Shown here: in pieces, positions 52,120 to 62,239 of the stretch
How the letters are laid out: every line of letters starts with the position of its first letter
Numbering within the stretch: the first letter of the stretch is position 1
Assembly: GCF_029542785.1 (NCBI RefSeq)
Contig: NC_083375.1
Location: 434,001-498,000, forward strand
Source of the DNA: Malassezia japonica
Lineage: Eukaryota; Basidiomycota; Malasseziomycetes; Malasseziales; Malasseziaceae
Length of the DNA stretch: 64,000 nucleotides
Reading direction: 5' to 3'
Notes under the pieces: generated by a model
Seen by the model: only the letters and a program-made list of their open reading frames with translations
The model's database searches: none
Told to the model about the DNA's origin: nothing
Made by a program: the position numbers and the translations under genes

Positions 52120-52659
52120 GGAAAAATTACGCACAGACGCGGCGCGAGCGACGGGCCGAAGCCCTAGTGTAGCAAAGCACAAGTGCTCCATTGGGTACAC
52201 TGCTCAAGCGCCAGCTCTGGCTGCACAATGTGCTGTGCTGTGCATACCACGCAGACCCCTGCCCTTCACTTTCGTTGGGCGTAGCCCATACTCTCCATGA
52301 TACCAAGAAAGGAAGAGCACAGGAAACAACATATCGTTCGTATGGAGAGTAGCTCAATGAGACTTTACAGGAGTCGTCGGCGGGTGCCTCGGCCTGCGAG
52401 CAGCGATGCAGTGACAGTGCAAGCCACGCTTGCCTGCACGCTGCGGGGTTCATGTTAGGATTACCAAGTGACTACACGTCTGGCGTCCGAGTCGCTAGCG
52501 CATCGCCGAAAGGCGCGTCCATGACCAGCTCGCCGGCTCAGGCATCAGCCGAGCTCAGCAAACGTGCTGCTGCGTCTCCAGGATACCAGCGTGCTCCAAG
52601 TCCATAGGCCTGCCTTGTGGCATGCACAGCGTGTAAAGCAAGCACACGTGCTTACTAAG
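52120..52659. other. 540-bp convergent intergenic region with no supported gene
   Basis: It lies between the stops of the RWD gene (plus) and the isochorismatase gene (minus), the widest gap in the window and odd in so dense a region. Open frames of ~100 codons on the minus strand lack codon bias or family motifs. A 10-bp hairpin with a 43-nt loop lies at 52289-52351, and a small CGCC-GAAA-GGCG hairpin at 52504-52515. It might hold a noncoding RNA, but I cannot match it to tRNA, U1-U6, SRP or RNase P. Confidence 0.5.
52289..52351. repeat. 10-bp inverted repeat (TACTCTCCAT / ATGGAGAGTA)
   Basis: The arms at 52289-52298 and 52342-52351 pair perfectly around a purine-rich 43-nt loop, inside the gene-free gap. 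Confidence 0.6.
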
Positions 52660-53456
52660 CTACGAGCAGAGCGTCTCGACGGCGTGGGCCGTGCGCACTT
52701 TCGTGTCGCGCTGGGTGAGAACGAGAACATACGATGAGGCCCGAGATGGCTTTAAAGTGGGGATGTGCCGCACTTCCTGGTGTGAGACAAGACACGTACC
52801 GAGGAGCTGGAAGAGGAGCGACTCGGACGTGGACACCGTAGCCCCGGCGGCGCGCATCGTCTGGGTGAGCCGATCAACGTACATCGACCGCGATCGGCAC
52901 CTCGTTGCGGTTGCATGAGCTGATGCCGTCACGCACAACGTGGACGCGTGCACCGGCGTGCGTCAAGTCCAGTGCGGTCTGGAGGACGCACACGTGCGAT
53001 TCGATGCCGCACAGGATGAACTCGACATCGGTGTACTGCAGCGACTTACCGGAAGCACTCTTGAGCATGTCCAGCACAAGCCCGTTCGCGGCCATGCTAA
53101 ACGTGCTCTTGTCGCGGATCGCGTGCTCCTTGACCCCCCGGATTTCCGAGGCGAGCTCGGGGACGGTGGGCCCGAGGCCTGCGTCAGTGCATCCACGCAC
53201 CCTTGGGGTACTGCTCTGTAGCCAGCGTCGGGATCTCGAGAATCTGTGCGGCCTTGACGAGCTTGTCAGCCGTGCTCAGGACATGGTCAAAGTGGTAAAT
53301 CGCCGGGCTGCGTCAGGCGCGGTGCGTACCGAAACTGCGTCAGCAGCACGGCATACCTTTTCCTGCATATCGCTTCATCAGACACACTACCTACCAGATC
53401 AAAAGCACCGCCGGCTTGGCAAACGGCAGCGCACGCTGTGCGAGGGCGGTCGTCAT
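52660..53456 (-). CDS. Isochorismatase-like hydrolase (ISOC1/2 family) with a 5-nt exon
   Basis: Eight exons: 62, 16, 5, 107, 296, 61, 44 and 51 nt. Seven introns: 53394-53373, 53356-53335, 53329-53308, 53200-53179, 52882-52861, 52799-52777 (23 nt), 52732-52711; all others are 22 nt. The spliced 213-residue protein has LLICDMQEKFRPAIYHF at the start (catalytic Asp), then LATEQYPKGLGPTVPEL and FILCGIESHVCVLQTALDL with the catalytic Cys. Exon 3 is only TTTCG yet supplies Phe and part of Arg in the conserved motif. The first intron ends in GAAG. The function is a cysteine hydrolase of unknown substrate. Confidence 0.93.
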
Positions 53457-53528
53457 GGCGGGGCGGTCACCCGACCACCACGTGGCAGATCCTTTAACAG
53501 GAATTGACTAGGTACGAGGCTACGTAGT

Positions 53529-54059
53529 TTACTCGTAGATCCACTCGTCGACAGCACGCTTGTACTCGATGGTAGCGTCCTGCTCGCCGAACCAAAGGGC
53601 GATCTCCTTCTTGGCGGAGTCGACCGAGTCGGAGCCGTGGCAGATGTTGCGGCCGACGTCGATGGCGCTGGATTAATAGCAAATGTACGTACAAGTCACC
53701 GCGGATCGTACCGGGGGCCGAAGCCAGGGGGTTGGTAGCACCAAGGAGGACACGGCCCTGCTTGACCACGTCCTTACCCTGCCAGACCATGGCGACAACG
53801 GGGCCCGAGGTCATGTACTTGATCAGACCAGGGAAGAAGGGCTTGCCCTTGAGGTCGGCGTAGTGCTGGGTAAGCCAAAGGGAACGTACCTTCTCGAGGT
53901 GGTCCTGACCAGCGTGCACGAGCTTCATGGCCACAAGCTGGAAGCCACGGTTCTCGAAGCGCTCGATGATCTTGCCGACGAGACCGCGCTGGACGCCGTC
54001 GGGCTTAATCATGATGTAGGCTGGGTCAGCGGCTACCACCTACTCTGCTCAGTCGCCAT
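53529..54059 (-). CDS. YNK1: Nucleoside diphosphate kinase
   Basis: Transfers gamma-phosphate among nucleoside triphosphates. Exons of 16, 131, 173 and 139 nt; introns 54043-54021 (23), 53889-53866 (24) and 53692-53668 (25). Spliced length is 152 residues, the family norm. It starts [21 protein letters not shown]. The active-site His is in [11 protein letters not shown] and the end is VDEWIYE. Its introns are among the longest here. The 24-nt intron has no stop and is a multiple of three, so retention would insert VRSLWLTQ after HLEK. Confidence 0.95.
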
Positions 54060-54156
54060 GATGAAAGTAGAGGATGAGAAGAAACGTGCACGACGCCAGC
54101 GTTAAACCACGTGACGCCTACGACGCGACTTTGCCCGTGAGCTCCACACGCTCCTT

Positions 54157-56330
54157 ATGCCCGTGCGCCCGATGGCATGCCGCCTTGTGCGGCCGAGCGC
54201 TTTGGCGCGAGTGCCGATCCAGATCCGTGTGCCCCAGATGATGCGTGCACCTTGTGTGCAGGTGTGCGGCGTGCGCGCTTCGCATTCGGCGCATGCTCCG
54301 CTGCGTTCTGCGTCGCGCGGCCTCTGGGCGGCCGGCGCGGGCGCTGGCCTCGTCGCCTATCTTGCAATGCATGACAAGATGCACAGCGACGAGGACAAGA
54401 AAGAGGTGCAAGTGCACGAGCCCGAAGAAGAAAAGCCGCAGACACTCCTTCGCAAGACCGGACGCATTCTCTTCGTGTACATCATCGAACCGATCCTCGT
54501 CTTTCAGCGCTTCCTTGTCCTGGCCGTGATTTTCGCGCCAGTGATCCTTGCATCGCCGATGCTGCTTGTCGGAAAGGTCTCGGAAGAGACTAGTGCAGAC
54601 GGCACCGAGCGCGCTGGCGAGCGATGGGGGGCCCTTTGGTGGTACGGTCTGCTGGTCGCGCAGATGGGCCGCGCGGGTCCCACCTTTGTGAAGCTCGGCC
54701 AGTGGGCGGGCTCGCGCCACGATCTCTTTCCGGATGCGCTCTGTGATCGCCTCTCGAAGCTGCACTCGAACAACAATCCCCATCCTTTCCAACATACCAA
54801 GCAGGTGCTGGAGCGCGTGTTTGGCAAGCCGTTTGACGAGATCTTTGCCTCGTTTGAGCACACGCCGGTAGGCTGTGGTGCGGTCGGCCAGGTGTATCGT
54901 GCGGTGTTGCGCGATGACCTGCTGCCGCCGGACTACCTCGCGTCGAAGCAGGAGGACAAGGCGCTCGCCGAGACCGCACACAAGATCGGCCGCGAGCTGG
55001 CCCTGACCTACGAGCACGACGAGACCGAGCCGCGCATGCCGACTGCGGCGGTGGCCATCAAGGTGCTCCACCCTCATGTGCACCGCACGATCAACTACGA
55101 TATTCGCATTATGCGTTTCTTTGCCGACACGCTCAATTCGCTGCCGGGCATGCGCTGGGTCTCGCTGCCGGAAGAGGTTGCGCAGTTCTCGACACTGATG
55201 TTCTCTCAGCTTGACCTGCGGCAAGAGGCGAACAACCTCGCGCGCTTTGAGCGCAACTTTGCGGCGCGCGGCAGTGCCGTGACGTTCCCTCGGCCGCTGC
55301 TCGACTTTTGCTCGCGCGATGTGCTGATCGAGGAAATGATCGATGCCGTGCCGCTCAAGTACTTCCTTCAACTGGGCGGCTTGGACTACGATACCCGCAT
55401 CGCGGACCTTGGCTTGGACGCTTTCTTGGTACGTTGCTACACTGACACAGAACATGCTCCTGATCGACAACTTTACACACGCCGATCTGCACCCGGGTAA
55501 CATCATGGTCAAGTTTTACCGGCCGACCACGCGCTCGATCTTGCAGAACCTCTTGTCGCGCATCCTCGCGAGCTTCGACCCCGACTACCGCCTCAGTGCG
55601 CAGTACAAGTCGGGCATCGTCGCGGACAAGAAGGTCGTGCAGGTCCTCATGTCCAAGACCAAGGACAAGAAGGCGTGGCTCGAGGAGCTGCAGCTCCTCG
55701 AAGACGAGGGCTACCTCCCGGAACTCGTGTTCCTCGACGCGGGTCTCGTGTCCGAGCTCTCGGCGATGAACCGCCGCAACTTTTTGGATTTATTCTCGGC
55801 CGTGGCCAGCTTTGACGGCGCGATGGCGGGCAAGCTCATGGTCGAACGCTGCCGCTCCCCAGAACTCGTTACGGACAAGAAGGGCTTTGAGAATAAGATC
55901 GACACGATCGTGAGCAGCGTCAAGAACAATACATTCAGCTTGGCCAACTTGCAGATCGGCGACGTGCTCTCCGAGGTGTTGCGTGCCGTGCGCACCTACC
56001 ATGTCAAGATGGAACCGGACTTTGTCGATACGGTCATCAGCATTCTGATCCTCGAAGGCATTGGACGCCGCCTCGATCCCGACCTCGATGTACGTATCCT
56101 GACTAACGCAGCTTTTCCGCTCCGCCATTCCTATTCTGCGCAAACTCGGACAGCGCATGTCGGGCGACGATGAAGAACTTGCTGTGCTCCGCGAAAAGGC
56201 AAGCCTCAAGACAGTGATTCCGATGGTGAAGCTGTGGTTCTATGTCGAGACGCGCTCGCTTCTCATGGGCATCACCAACTCGCCGGAACGTGTCAATGCG
56301 TTTGTGCGCTACGGATGGTTTTCGGATTAA
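54157..56330 (+). CDS. MCP2: ABC1/ADCK family atypical kinase (Mcp2/ADCK2-like), mitochondrial
   Basis: A 709-residue protein. A basic N-terminus and a hydrophobic segment (LFVYIIEPILVFQRFLVLAVIFAPVIL) suggest the inner membrane. UbiB-type motifs: KLGQWAGSR (KxGQ), CGAVGQVYRAVL (Ala-rich loop), AIKVLHPHV, LIEEMIDAVPL, FTHADLHPGNIMV and VFLDAGLVSEL. Introns are 22 nt (55429-55450, 56090-56111); the first sits just before the catalytic loop. Yeast Mcp2 is linked to mitochondrial lipid homeostasis and other members to coenzyme Q. The gene is divergent from YNK1 over 97 bp. Confidence 0.92.
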
Positions 56331-56535
56331 TCATAGTGATGCCTTATAGAGAGGACACACCGCAACGTATAAATGGGCCCGGCAGTTCTCGTGTAGGAAC
56401 TCCGAAGATGGGCGCCAAGCATCTTAATCAGCAAACCGCCCATTTAAATTAATTGGCGCACATGCCGTACGAACGTACGCCTCACGTGCTGCTTGCACGG
56501 ACGCCGATAGTCCAGCGCTCTACGCACCTGCTGCC

Positions 56536-59500
56536 ATGACAGATGCTGCTGCATTGTCAGAGGTCACTGCAGCCGGCACGGAGGGTGCACCGATGCCGGA
56601 TGTCGACACGGAAAAGCAAGCCGACGGCATTCCTTTGAACGACCTGACCAAGGAGGCAGAGCGCGGCGGGAATCGCAAGTTTCACGTTCGGACGCGCATG
56701 CATTGGTACCAGTTCTGGCTTTACAAAGATGACCCACCTCCTCCGCCAGAGTCGCTGGACGATTCAAAAGAGCTCCCTATCGCAAAACTCAATCTGTTTA
56801 GCGACTGGACCTACCACTGGATCATGCCCTTACTGAAGCTCGGATACCGCCGCCCGCTGGAGGCGACCGACCTTTGGAAGATGGATGATCCTCGTACAGC
56901 AAAGCATATCAGCAACCTGTTGATCGAACGCTGGACCGAGCGTGTCGCCAAAGCCGACGCTCACAACGAGCGTCTCGAACGCGGCGAAATCAACCCTAGT
57001 GTAAAACTAATGAAGAAATGGCGCAAGGAAGCGGAAAAGGAGTCAGCTACAAACCTTGGCGGCGAGGCAAGCGTCGAGGAGCGTGTCAAGGCAAAAGAGG
57101 CCTGCTGGCGATCGCCCGTGCTCAAGTATGTAAAGGCGGAATTCCGCACACCCGAGCTCAGGCGCCAGCACGACATTGCAGGAAAAGTGAAGACGGCAAG
57201 CAAACGCGCCAACCTCTTCTTTGCGCTGTTTGATATTTTCTGGCCAAACGTCACTGTGGCCTACATCTCCAAACTATTAGGTGACACGGCCTACCTAGGC
57301 TCAACTTTGCTCATGGAGAAGATCATCGACGCTGTGAGCAAGGAGGATACGGGTCTTGCGTGCGGCTATGTTGTGGTTATGTTTGCCATTATGATCATCA
57401 GCAACCTACTTACCAATCGCTTCTATTATCAGTCGATGTACATTGGTGTTTTTACGCGTGCCGCCCTTGTGTCTGGTATCTACAAGCGCGCCCTTAACAT
57501 GCAGGGTCGCGACCGCTCGACCGGCAAGCTCGTCAATCATATTTCAACGGACGTGTCCCGCATCGATTTTGGTGCGCAATGGTGGCTTGTCACGTTCACC
57601 GCTCCAGTGGAACTGATTGTTTGCATCATTATCCTACTTTCACGATTCGGCGTCTCGTGTCTGTCGGGCTTTGCGCTGGTGGTGGTTGTCCTTCCCATTC
57701 AGGCTTCCTGCATGAAATTTCTCTTTGATCTCCGCAACAAATCGCTGGAATGGACCGATCGTCGTGCGCGGCGTACGCAGGAAGTCCTGTCGGGCATGCG
57801 TATCGTCAAGTTGTTTTCATACGAGTCCAACTTTTTGCAATGGATCAGCAAGCTACGTCGCAACGAGCTAAAATATATCTTTAGGCTTACTGTAAGGTTG
57901 GCGGCACTCCTTGCCACTGCCATTGGCCTCCCAGTGCTTGCCGGCGTGCTTGCTGTCATTACTTTTTATTTCAAGGAAGGGCATCTCGATGCATCCAAAG
58001 TCTTCCCGGCCGTGACGCTCTTTCAGCTCATCCGTCTGCCGCTGATGTTTTTGCCGTTCGGGCTAAGTGTCATTGCGGACGGTTATGCATCCATTTTGCG
58101 TTTAAGCGAAGTGTTCTATGCCCAGCAACACGATGTATCGGTCAAATCGGATGCGTTGTCGCCGTACGGCCTCCAATTCACCGACGCTCAATTCGAATGG
58201 GACGATGTTAGCGAAGACCCAACTCTGAAACCGACAACGACAGAGGAAAAGAAGGAGAAAAGGAAGCAGAAGCAGAAGCAGAAGCGTCTGTGGGCATTTC
58301 TCCGAAAAAACCGCAAGAATGTCCCTGCATCGGAAAAGAAGCGGCTTGGACTCTTTCGCAGGAAGGCCAAGAAGGAAGATCTCGCGCTTATTGGAGGAAA
58401 GCCCAAACCCAAGCCGGTAGAAGACTCGCCTAGCGACTTTATTATGGCGCCGCTCAACCTCGCCATTAAACGTGGCGAGCTATGCGCAATTATCGGCCCA
58501 GTTGGTTCTGGCAAATCATCCTTGTTGCTCGGCGCCATTGGCGAGATGCGCAAAGTGTCGGGCGACGTGACATGGGGATCGCAACGCATTGCGTACTGCT
58601 CACAGTCGGCCTGGATTCAGAACGCAACGTTGCGGGACAATATCCTCTTCGGCCAACCGTTTGACGAGGATCGGTACTGGGAATGCGTTGAGCGAGCCGA
58701 ACTGGTAGCTGATTTGGCCATGCTCCAGAATGGCGACCTGACCGAGATTGGCGAGCGTGGTGTGACACTGTCAGGTGGACAGAAACAACGTGTCAATATT
58801 GCTCGAGCTTTGTATTACGATGCCGACGTTATTTGCCTCGACGATCCCCTCTCAGCGGTCGATGCACACGTTGGAAAAGCACTTTTCAACAACGCGATCC
58901 TTCCTTTGCGTTCGCGCGGAAAAACGATTTTGCTCGTAACACATGCGATCCAGTACTTGGAAGGCTGCGACAGAATCGTTTCCATGGATGACGGACGTAT
59001 CGAAGAGGTCGGTACTTTTGCCGAGCTCATGGCTGCACGCGGTCATTTTTACCAAACGATGCAAAACTACAGCACGCTCCGCCAGACTGGCGTAGAGGAA
59101 GACGCAAACGATCTTGCTGCGGAAGTGGAAGCAGGCAAGTCCAAGCCAAAGCTCGACACGGGAAAGCTCAGCAAGCCAGGAGGCAACACGATGGAGCTGG
59201 AAGAGCGCAATACGGGTGCCGTCGACATGTTTGTATGGAAGGCGTACCTGAGAGCAGGTAAAGCCATGGTACTTGTACCCCTCGCGTTTATTTTTGCCTG
59301 CTGTATGCAAGCTTCAACAACTCTTACTACGTACTGGCTGAACTGGTGGGCGGAATGGAACATTACAGGCGAACACAGTATGGGGTTCTCTCTTGGACTG
59401 TACATCATGCTAGGCGTGATGCAGTTCATCTTCAATTTTATCGCCGATATTTTGCTTGGACTGATGACCTATTTTGCTTCGCGGAAGCTGCACGACAATG

Positions 59501-61083
59501 CCATGAAGCGTGTGATGTATTCGCCGATGGCCTGGTTTGATACAACACCCATTGGCCGGATCATTAACCGTTTTGGTAAAGACATTGACGTACTGGACAA
59601 CCAAGTAAGTGGTCTTTTGCGCCAGAGTGTCGCGACCTTTATGACAATGCTAGGCGCTGGTGCAATGATTATTGCCCTTACGTACTACTTTGCCATTGTC
59701 ATTGTCGGTGTGCTTCTCATTTCGTGGTTCATTTCCACGTATTACCGCGCCTCGTCGCGCGAATTCAAGCGTGTCGATGCGCTACTGCGGAGCACGTTGT
59801 ACTCACATTTTGCCGAGTCGCTCACAGGTCTGACGACCATCCGTGCGTACAACGAATCCAAGCGGTTCCTGTACGAAAACTACAAGGCGATGGATCTGCA
59901 AAACCGTGCCTATTTCCTTACCATTGTGAATCGGCGCTGGCTGGGCTTGCGTCTTGATTTACTTGGTTCGCTTTGTGTGCTTGTGGTAGGCATTCTTGCT
60001 GCTGTGCGTGTGCATGGCATGGGTGCTGGCCAAAGCGGTGTCGTGCTTTCGATGATGATCACCATTGCTCAGTCGCTCAGCATGCTCACATCCGAGCTCA
60101 CTGAGCTCGAAAATGAGATGAACTCGGCTGAACGCCTTGTCTATTACGCCGAGACACTCGACCAGGAGGCGCCACAACAAATTCCCGACACAAAGCCACC
60201 GGCCTCGTGGCCAGACCATGGCGCTATCGACCTGGATAATCTCTGGCTCAAGTACCGGCCCAATCTGCCGAATGTTCTCAAAGGCGTCACATTGCATGTC
60301 AACGGCGGCGAAAAGGTTGGTATTGTAGGGCGGACCGGTGCAGGGAAAAGTTCAATCTTGACCGTGCTTTTACGTCTCTCGGAAGCGACGCAAGGTACGA
60401 TCTCGATCGACGGCATTAACGTGTCCATGATCGGCCTCGAAGATTTGCGCCTAGCGATCGCCATTCTTCCTCAAGAACCACTTCTGTTTAGCGGCACATT
60501 ACGCTCAAACCTCGATCCCTTTGGACTTTACGACGATGCGAGGCTCTGGGACGCGATGCAGCGTGCCTACCTAACAGGTCCGACCAGTGCAACGACGACC
60601 GAAGATGTCATCCACGATCCGAGCGTACCGATGACGGAGCGCACCAAGATGCAAGGGGATGCACAGGCGAAAGAACCTGGCACTGAAAGCAAAGCACTCA
60701 CACGCCTTTCGCTTGACTCAATCATTGATGAAGAAGGCGCAAACTTGTCGGTTGGTCAGCGTTCCCTCGTGTCGCTCGCTCGCGCGCTGGTGCGCAATTC
60801 CAAGATCATTCTTCTGGACGAGGCGACGGCCTCTGTGGACCTCGAAACCGATGCCAAGATCCAAAAGACGATCCGCACCGAGTTTGCTGACCGCACGCTG
60901 CTCTGTATTGCGCACCGCCTAAGCACGATCATCGGCTATGACCGCATTGTCGTGATGGAAGACGGCAAGGTCGTCGAGTTTGATACGCCCCTCACACTCT
61001 TTGACCGGTCCGATGGTATTTTCCGTGGCATGTGCAGCCGCAGCAGCATTTCACGGGACGATATTCTCCAAGCACGCCCATAA
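56536..61083 (+). CDS. YOR1: ABCC-type multidrug ABC transporter (Yor1-like)
   Basis: A full-length exporter of 1515 residues with no intron. Order: cytosolic N-tail (HWYQFWLYKDDPPPPPESL), TMD1 (about residues 230-560), a Lys/Arg-rich linker (570-630), NBD1 with Walker A GPVGSGKSS at ~654 and LSGGQKQ at ~746, TMD2 (~900-1180), NBD2 with GRTGAGKSS at ~1266 and LSVGQRS, and Walker B IILLDEATASVD. NBD1 has VICLDDPLSAVD, where Asp replaces the catalytic Glu, the usual asymmetry of ABCC proteins. It likely exports organic anions or drugs. Codon use is visibly more AT-rich than its neighbours. A paralog starts at 63675. Confidence 0.95.
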   Translation: MTDAAALSEVTAAGTEGAPMPDVDTEKQADGIPLNDLTKEAERGGNRKFHVRTRMHWYQFWLYKDDPPPPPESLDDSKELPIAKLNLFSDWTYHWIMPLLKLGYRRPLEATDLWKMDDPRTAKHISNLLIERWTERVAKADAHNERLERGEINPSVKLMKKWRKEAEKESATNLGGEASVEERVKAKEACWRSPVLKYVKAEFRTPELRRQHDIAGKVKTASKRANLFFALFDIFWPNVTVAYISKLLGDTAYLGSTLLMEKIIDAVSKEDTGLACGYVVVMFAIMIISNLLTNRFYYQSMYIGVFTRAALVSGIYKRALNMQGRDRSTGKLVNHISTDVSRIDFGAQWWLVTFTAPVELIVCIIILLSRFGVSCLSGFALVVVVLPIQASCMKFLFDLRNKSLEWTDRRARRTQEVLSGMRIVKLFSYESNFLQWISKLRRNELKYIFRLTVRLAALLATAIGLPVLAGVLAVITFYFKEGHLDASKVFPAVTLFQLIRLPLMFLPFGLSVIADGYASILRLSEVFYAQQHDVSVKSDALSPYGLQFTDAQFEWDDVSEDPTLKPTTTEEKKEKRKQKQKQKRLWAFLRKNRKNVPASEKKRLGLFRRKAKKEDLALIGGKPKPKPVEDSPSDFIMAPLNLAIKRGELCAIIGPVGSGKSSLLLGAIGEMRKVSGDVTWGSQRIAYCSQSAWIQNATLRDNILFGQPFDEDRYWECVERAELVADLAMLQNGDLTEIGERGVTLSGGQKQRVNIARALYYDADVICLDDPLSAVDAHVGKALFNNAILPLRSRGKTILLVTHAIQYLEGCDRIVSMDDGRIEEVGTFAELMAARGHFYQTMQNYSTLRQTGVEEDANDLAAEVEAGKSKPKLDTGKLSKPGGNTMELEERNTGAVDMFVWKAYLRAGKAMVLVPLAFIFACCMQASTTLTTYWLNWWAEWNITGEHSMGFSLGLYIMLGVMQFIFNFIADILLGLMTYFASRKLHDNAMKRVMYSPMAWFDTTPIGRIINRFGKDIDVLDNQVSGLLRQSVATFMTMLGAGAMIIALTYYFAIVIVGVLLISWFISTYYRASSREFKRVDALLRSTLYSHFAESLTGLTTIRAYNESKRFLYENYKAMDLQNRAYFLTIVNRRWLGLRLDLLGSLCVLVVGILAAVRVHGMGAGQSGVVLSMMITIAQSLSMLTSELTELENEMNSAERLVYYAETLDQEAPQQIPDTKPPASWPDHGAIDLDNLWLKYRPNLPNVLKGVTLHVNGGEKVGIVGRTGAGKSSILTVLLRLSEATQGTISIDGINVSMIGLEDLRLAIAILPQEPLLFSGTLRSNLDPFGLYDDARLWDAMQRAYLTGPTSATTTEDVIHDPSVPMTERTKMQGDAQAKEPGTESKALTRLSLDSIIDEEGANLSVGQRSLVSLARALVRNSKIILLDEATASVDLETDAKIQKTIRTEFADRTLLCIAHRLSTIIGYDRIVVMEDGKVVEFDTPLTLFDRSDGIFRGMCSRSSISRDDILQARP

Positions 61084-61124
61084 TTCGCATAGTACATTGA
61101 TCATGGCTGTATTTTTGCTACGCA

Positions 61125-62077
61125 CTATACATCGTCGTTGTCGTCATTGTCTTCGGAGTCTTCGAGCTCTGCATCGATGTCCACTTCGCCCTCGTTGTCA
61201 CTCGCCTCTTCAACTTCGTCCAGGTCGAACTCGACGTCGTCCATCGTGTCGTCGTGCGCAGCGCCGCCCTCCGCATCCGAGAGGCCTGCTTGCGAGCCCG
61301 AATCGTCCGAGTCGGATGACACGGAGAATCCGTCCGGGAACTCGGCGTCGTCCGAGTCCATCTCGTCGGTGCGCACGGTCGTGTCGCCCGCTGTGGACGA
61401 AGGCGCAGTGGCCGAAGCCTCGCGCTGCAGCTTGGCCAGCGGCTTGTTTTCGTCCGGCGTCGCTGTGCTCGCCGGGGTGCCCTGCCGACTCGACGGCAGC
61501 ACATTGAGCCCCAGTTTGGGCGTATTTTGGGCCGTGCTCGACGGTGTCGACACGCGCTCCGTCTTGGCCTGCTTTTCCTCGCCGCTGGGCCGGAGTGCGT
61601 TGGGCGATGCGGCGCGCTTCCTTGGTAGACTAGCGCTGCGCACGCTCGGTGAGTCAGGACCAGGCGTTGAGTTCAAGAGGCGCGACGTGGCAGCGCTGGA
61701 CGACGACTTGGCATTCCGCGCGGATCCCTTCCGTGCCGTCTTCAAGCCCATGCCCATGCACTTTTCAAGGTGCGTCGCGTACCGGTTCGACGACACCTGG
61801 CGCGAGCACACGAGGCACTCAAACAGCGGGTTGTTTGAGTAGTAGTCTGTCTTGTTCCCATTCGCATGGACCCCTGCTTCGGCGGTAACTAGGTTAGAAG
61901 GAACACGTACTCTGCTTGTTGCATCTGGGTCAGCCATGCGACGTACCTTTCTCCGCACTGGGGGCACACGCGCCGCGCCTTTTTCGCGCTAGAGTGCGCA
62001 TGCAGCGCTGTATCAATCACAATCTCGTTCACGAGCGAGCCCAGAAGGCGCGCCGTGAAGATTGACTTGGGGTCCAT
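61125..62077 (-). CDS. SGF11: SAGA-associated factor 11 (Sgf11/ATXN7L3-like) deubiquitinase-module subunit
   Basis: A 302-residue subunit that activates Ubp8 in SAGA. Exons of 131, 14 and 764 nt; 22-nt introns at 61946-61925 and 61910-61889 (CTAG acceptor). The start MDPKSIFTARLLGSLVNEIVID is the helix that packs with Ubp8/Sus1. CPQCGERCNKQITAEAG crosses the 14-nt exon. The Sgf11 zinc finger reads FECLVCSRQVSSNRYATHLEKCMGMG. A Ser-rich middle and a strongly acidic tail make it much longer than yeast Sgf11. It converges on YOR1 with 41 bp between stops. Confidence 0.92.
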
Positions 62078-62239
62078 CCTCCTCCACCACCGTCGTAGGA
62101 GCTGGCGTGTGCGGGGGTCTTTACTAAAGCACGGCCGAGGCGCAGGCCTAGCGGGCTGTGCCGGGCTACGTGGTGGCAAACGTGTTTTGCCTCAGCGTAA
62201 CACGCTTATTTTGCACGCGACGCGTCTGGTGCATACGAG

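Noticed and set aside
52430..52520. Possible tRNA or snRNA in the 540-bp gap (GGTTCATG string)
   Set aside because: The string does not fit a T-loop consensus and no cloverleaf could be drawn on either strand.
54118..55512. Minus frame opposite the ABC1-family kinase
   Set aside because: Shadow frame; the plus strand carries all UbiB motifs.
56395..56450. AT-rich near-palindrome (CCATTTAAATTAATTGG) upstream of YOR1 as an origin or att site
   Set aside because: The symmetry is imperfect and such strings are common in AT-rich promoters; nothing else supports an origin or integration site.
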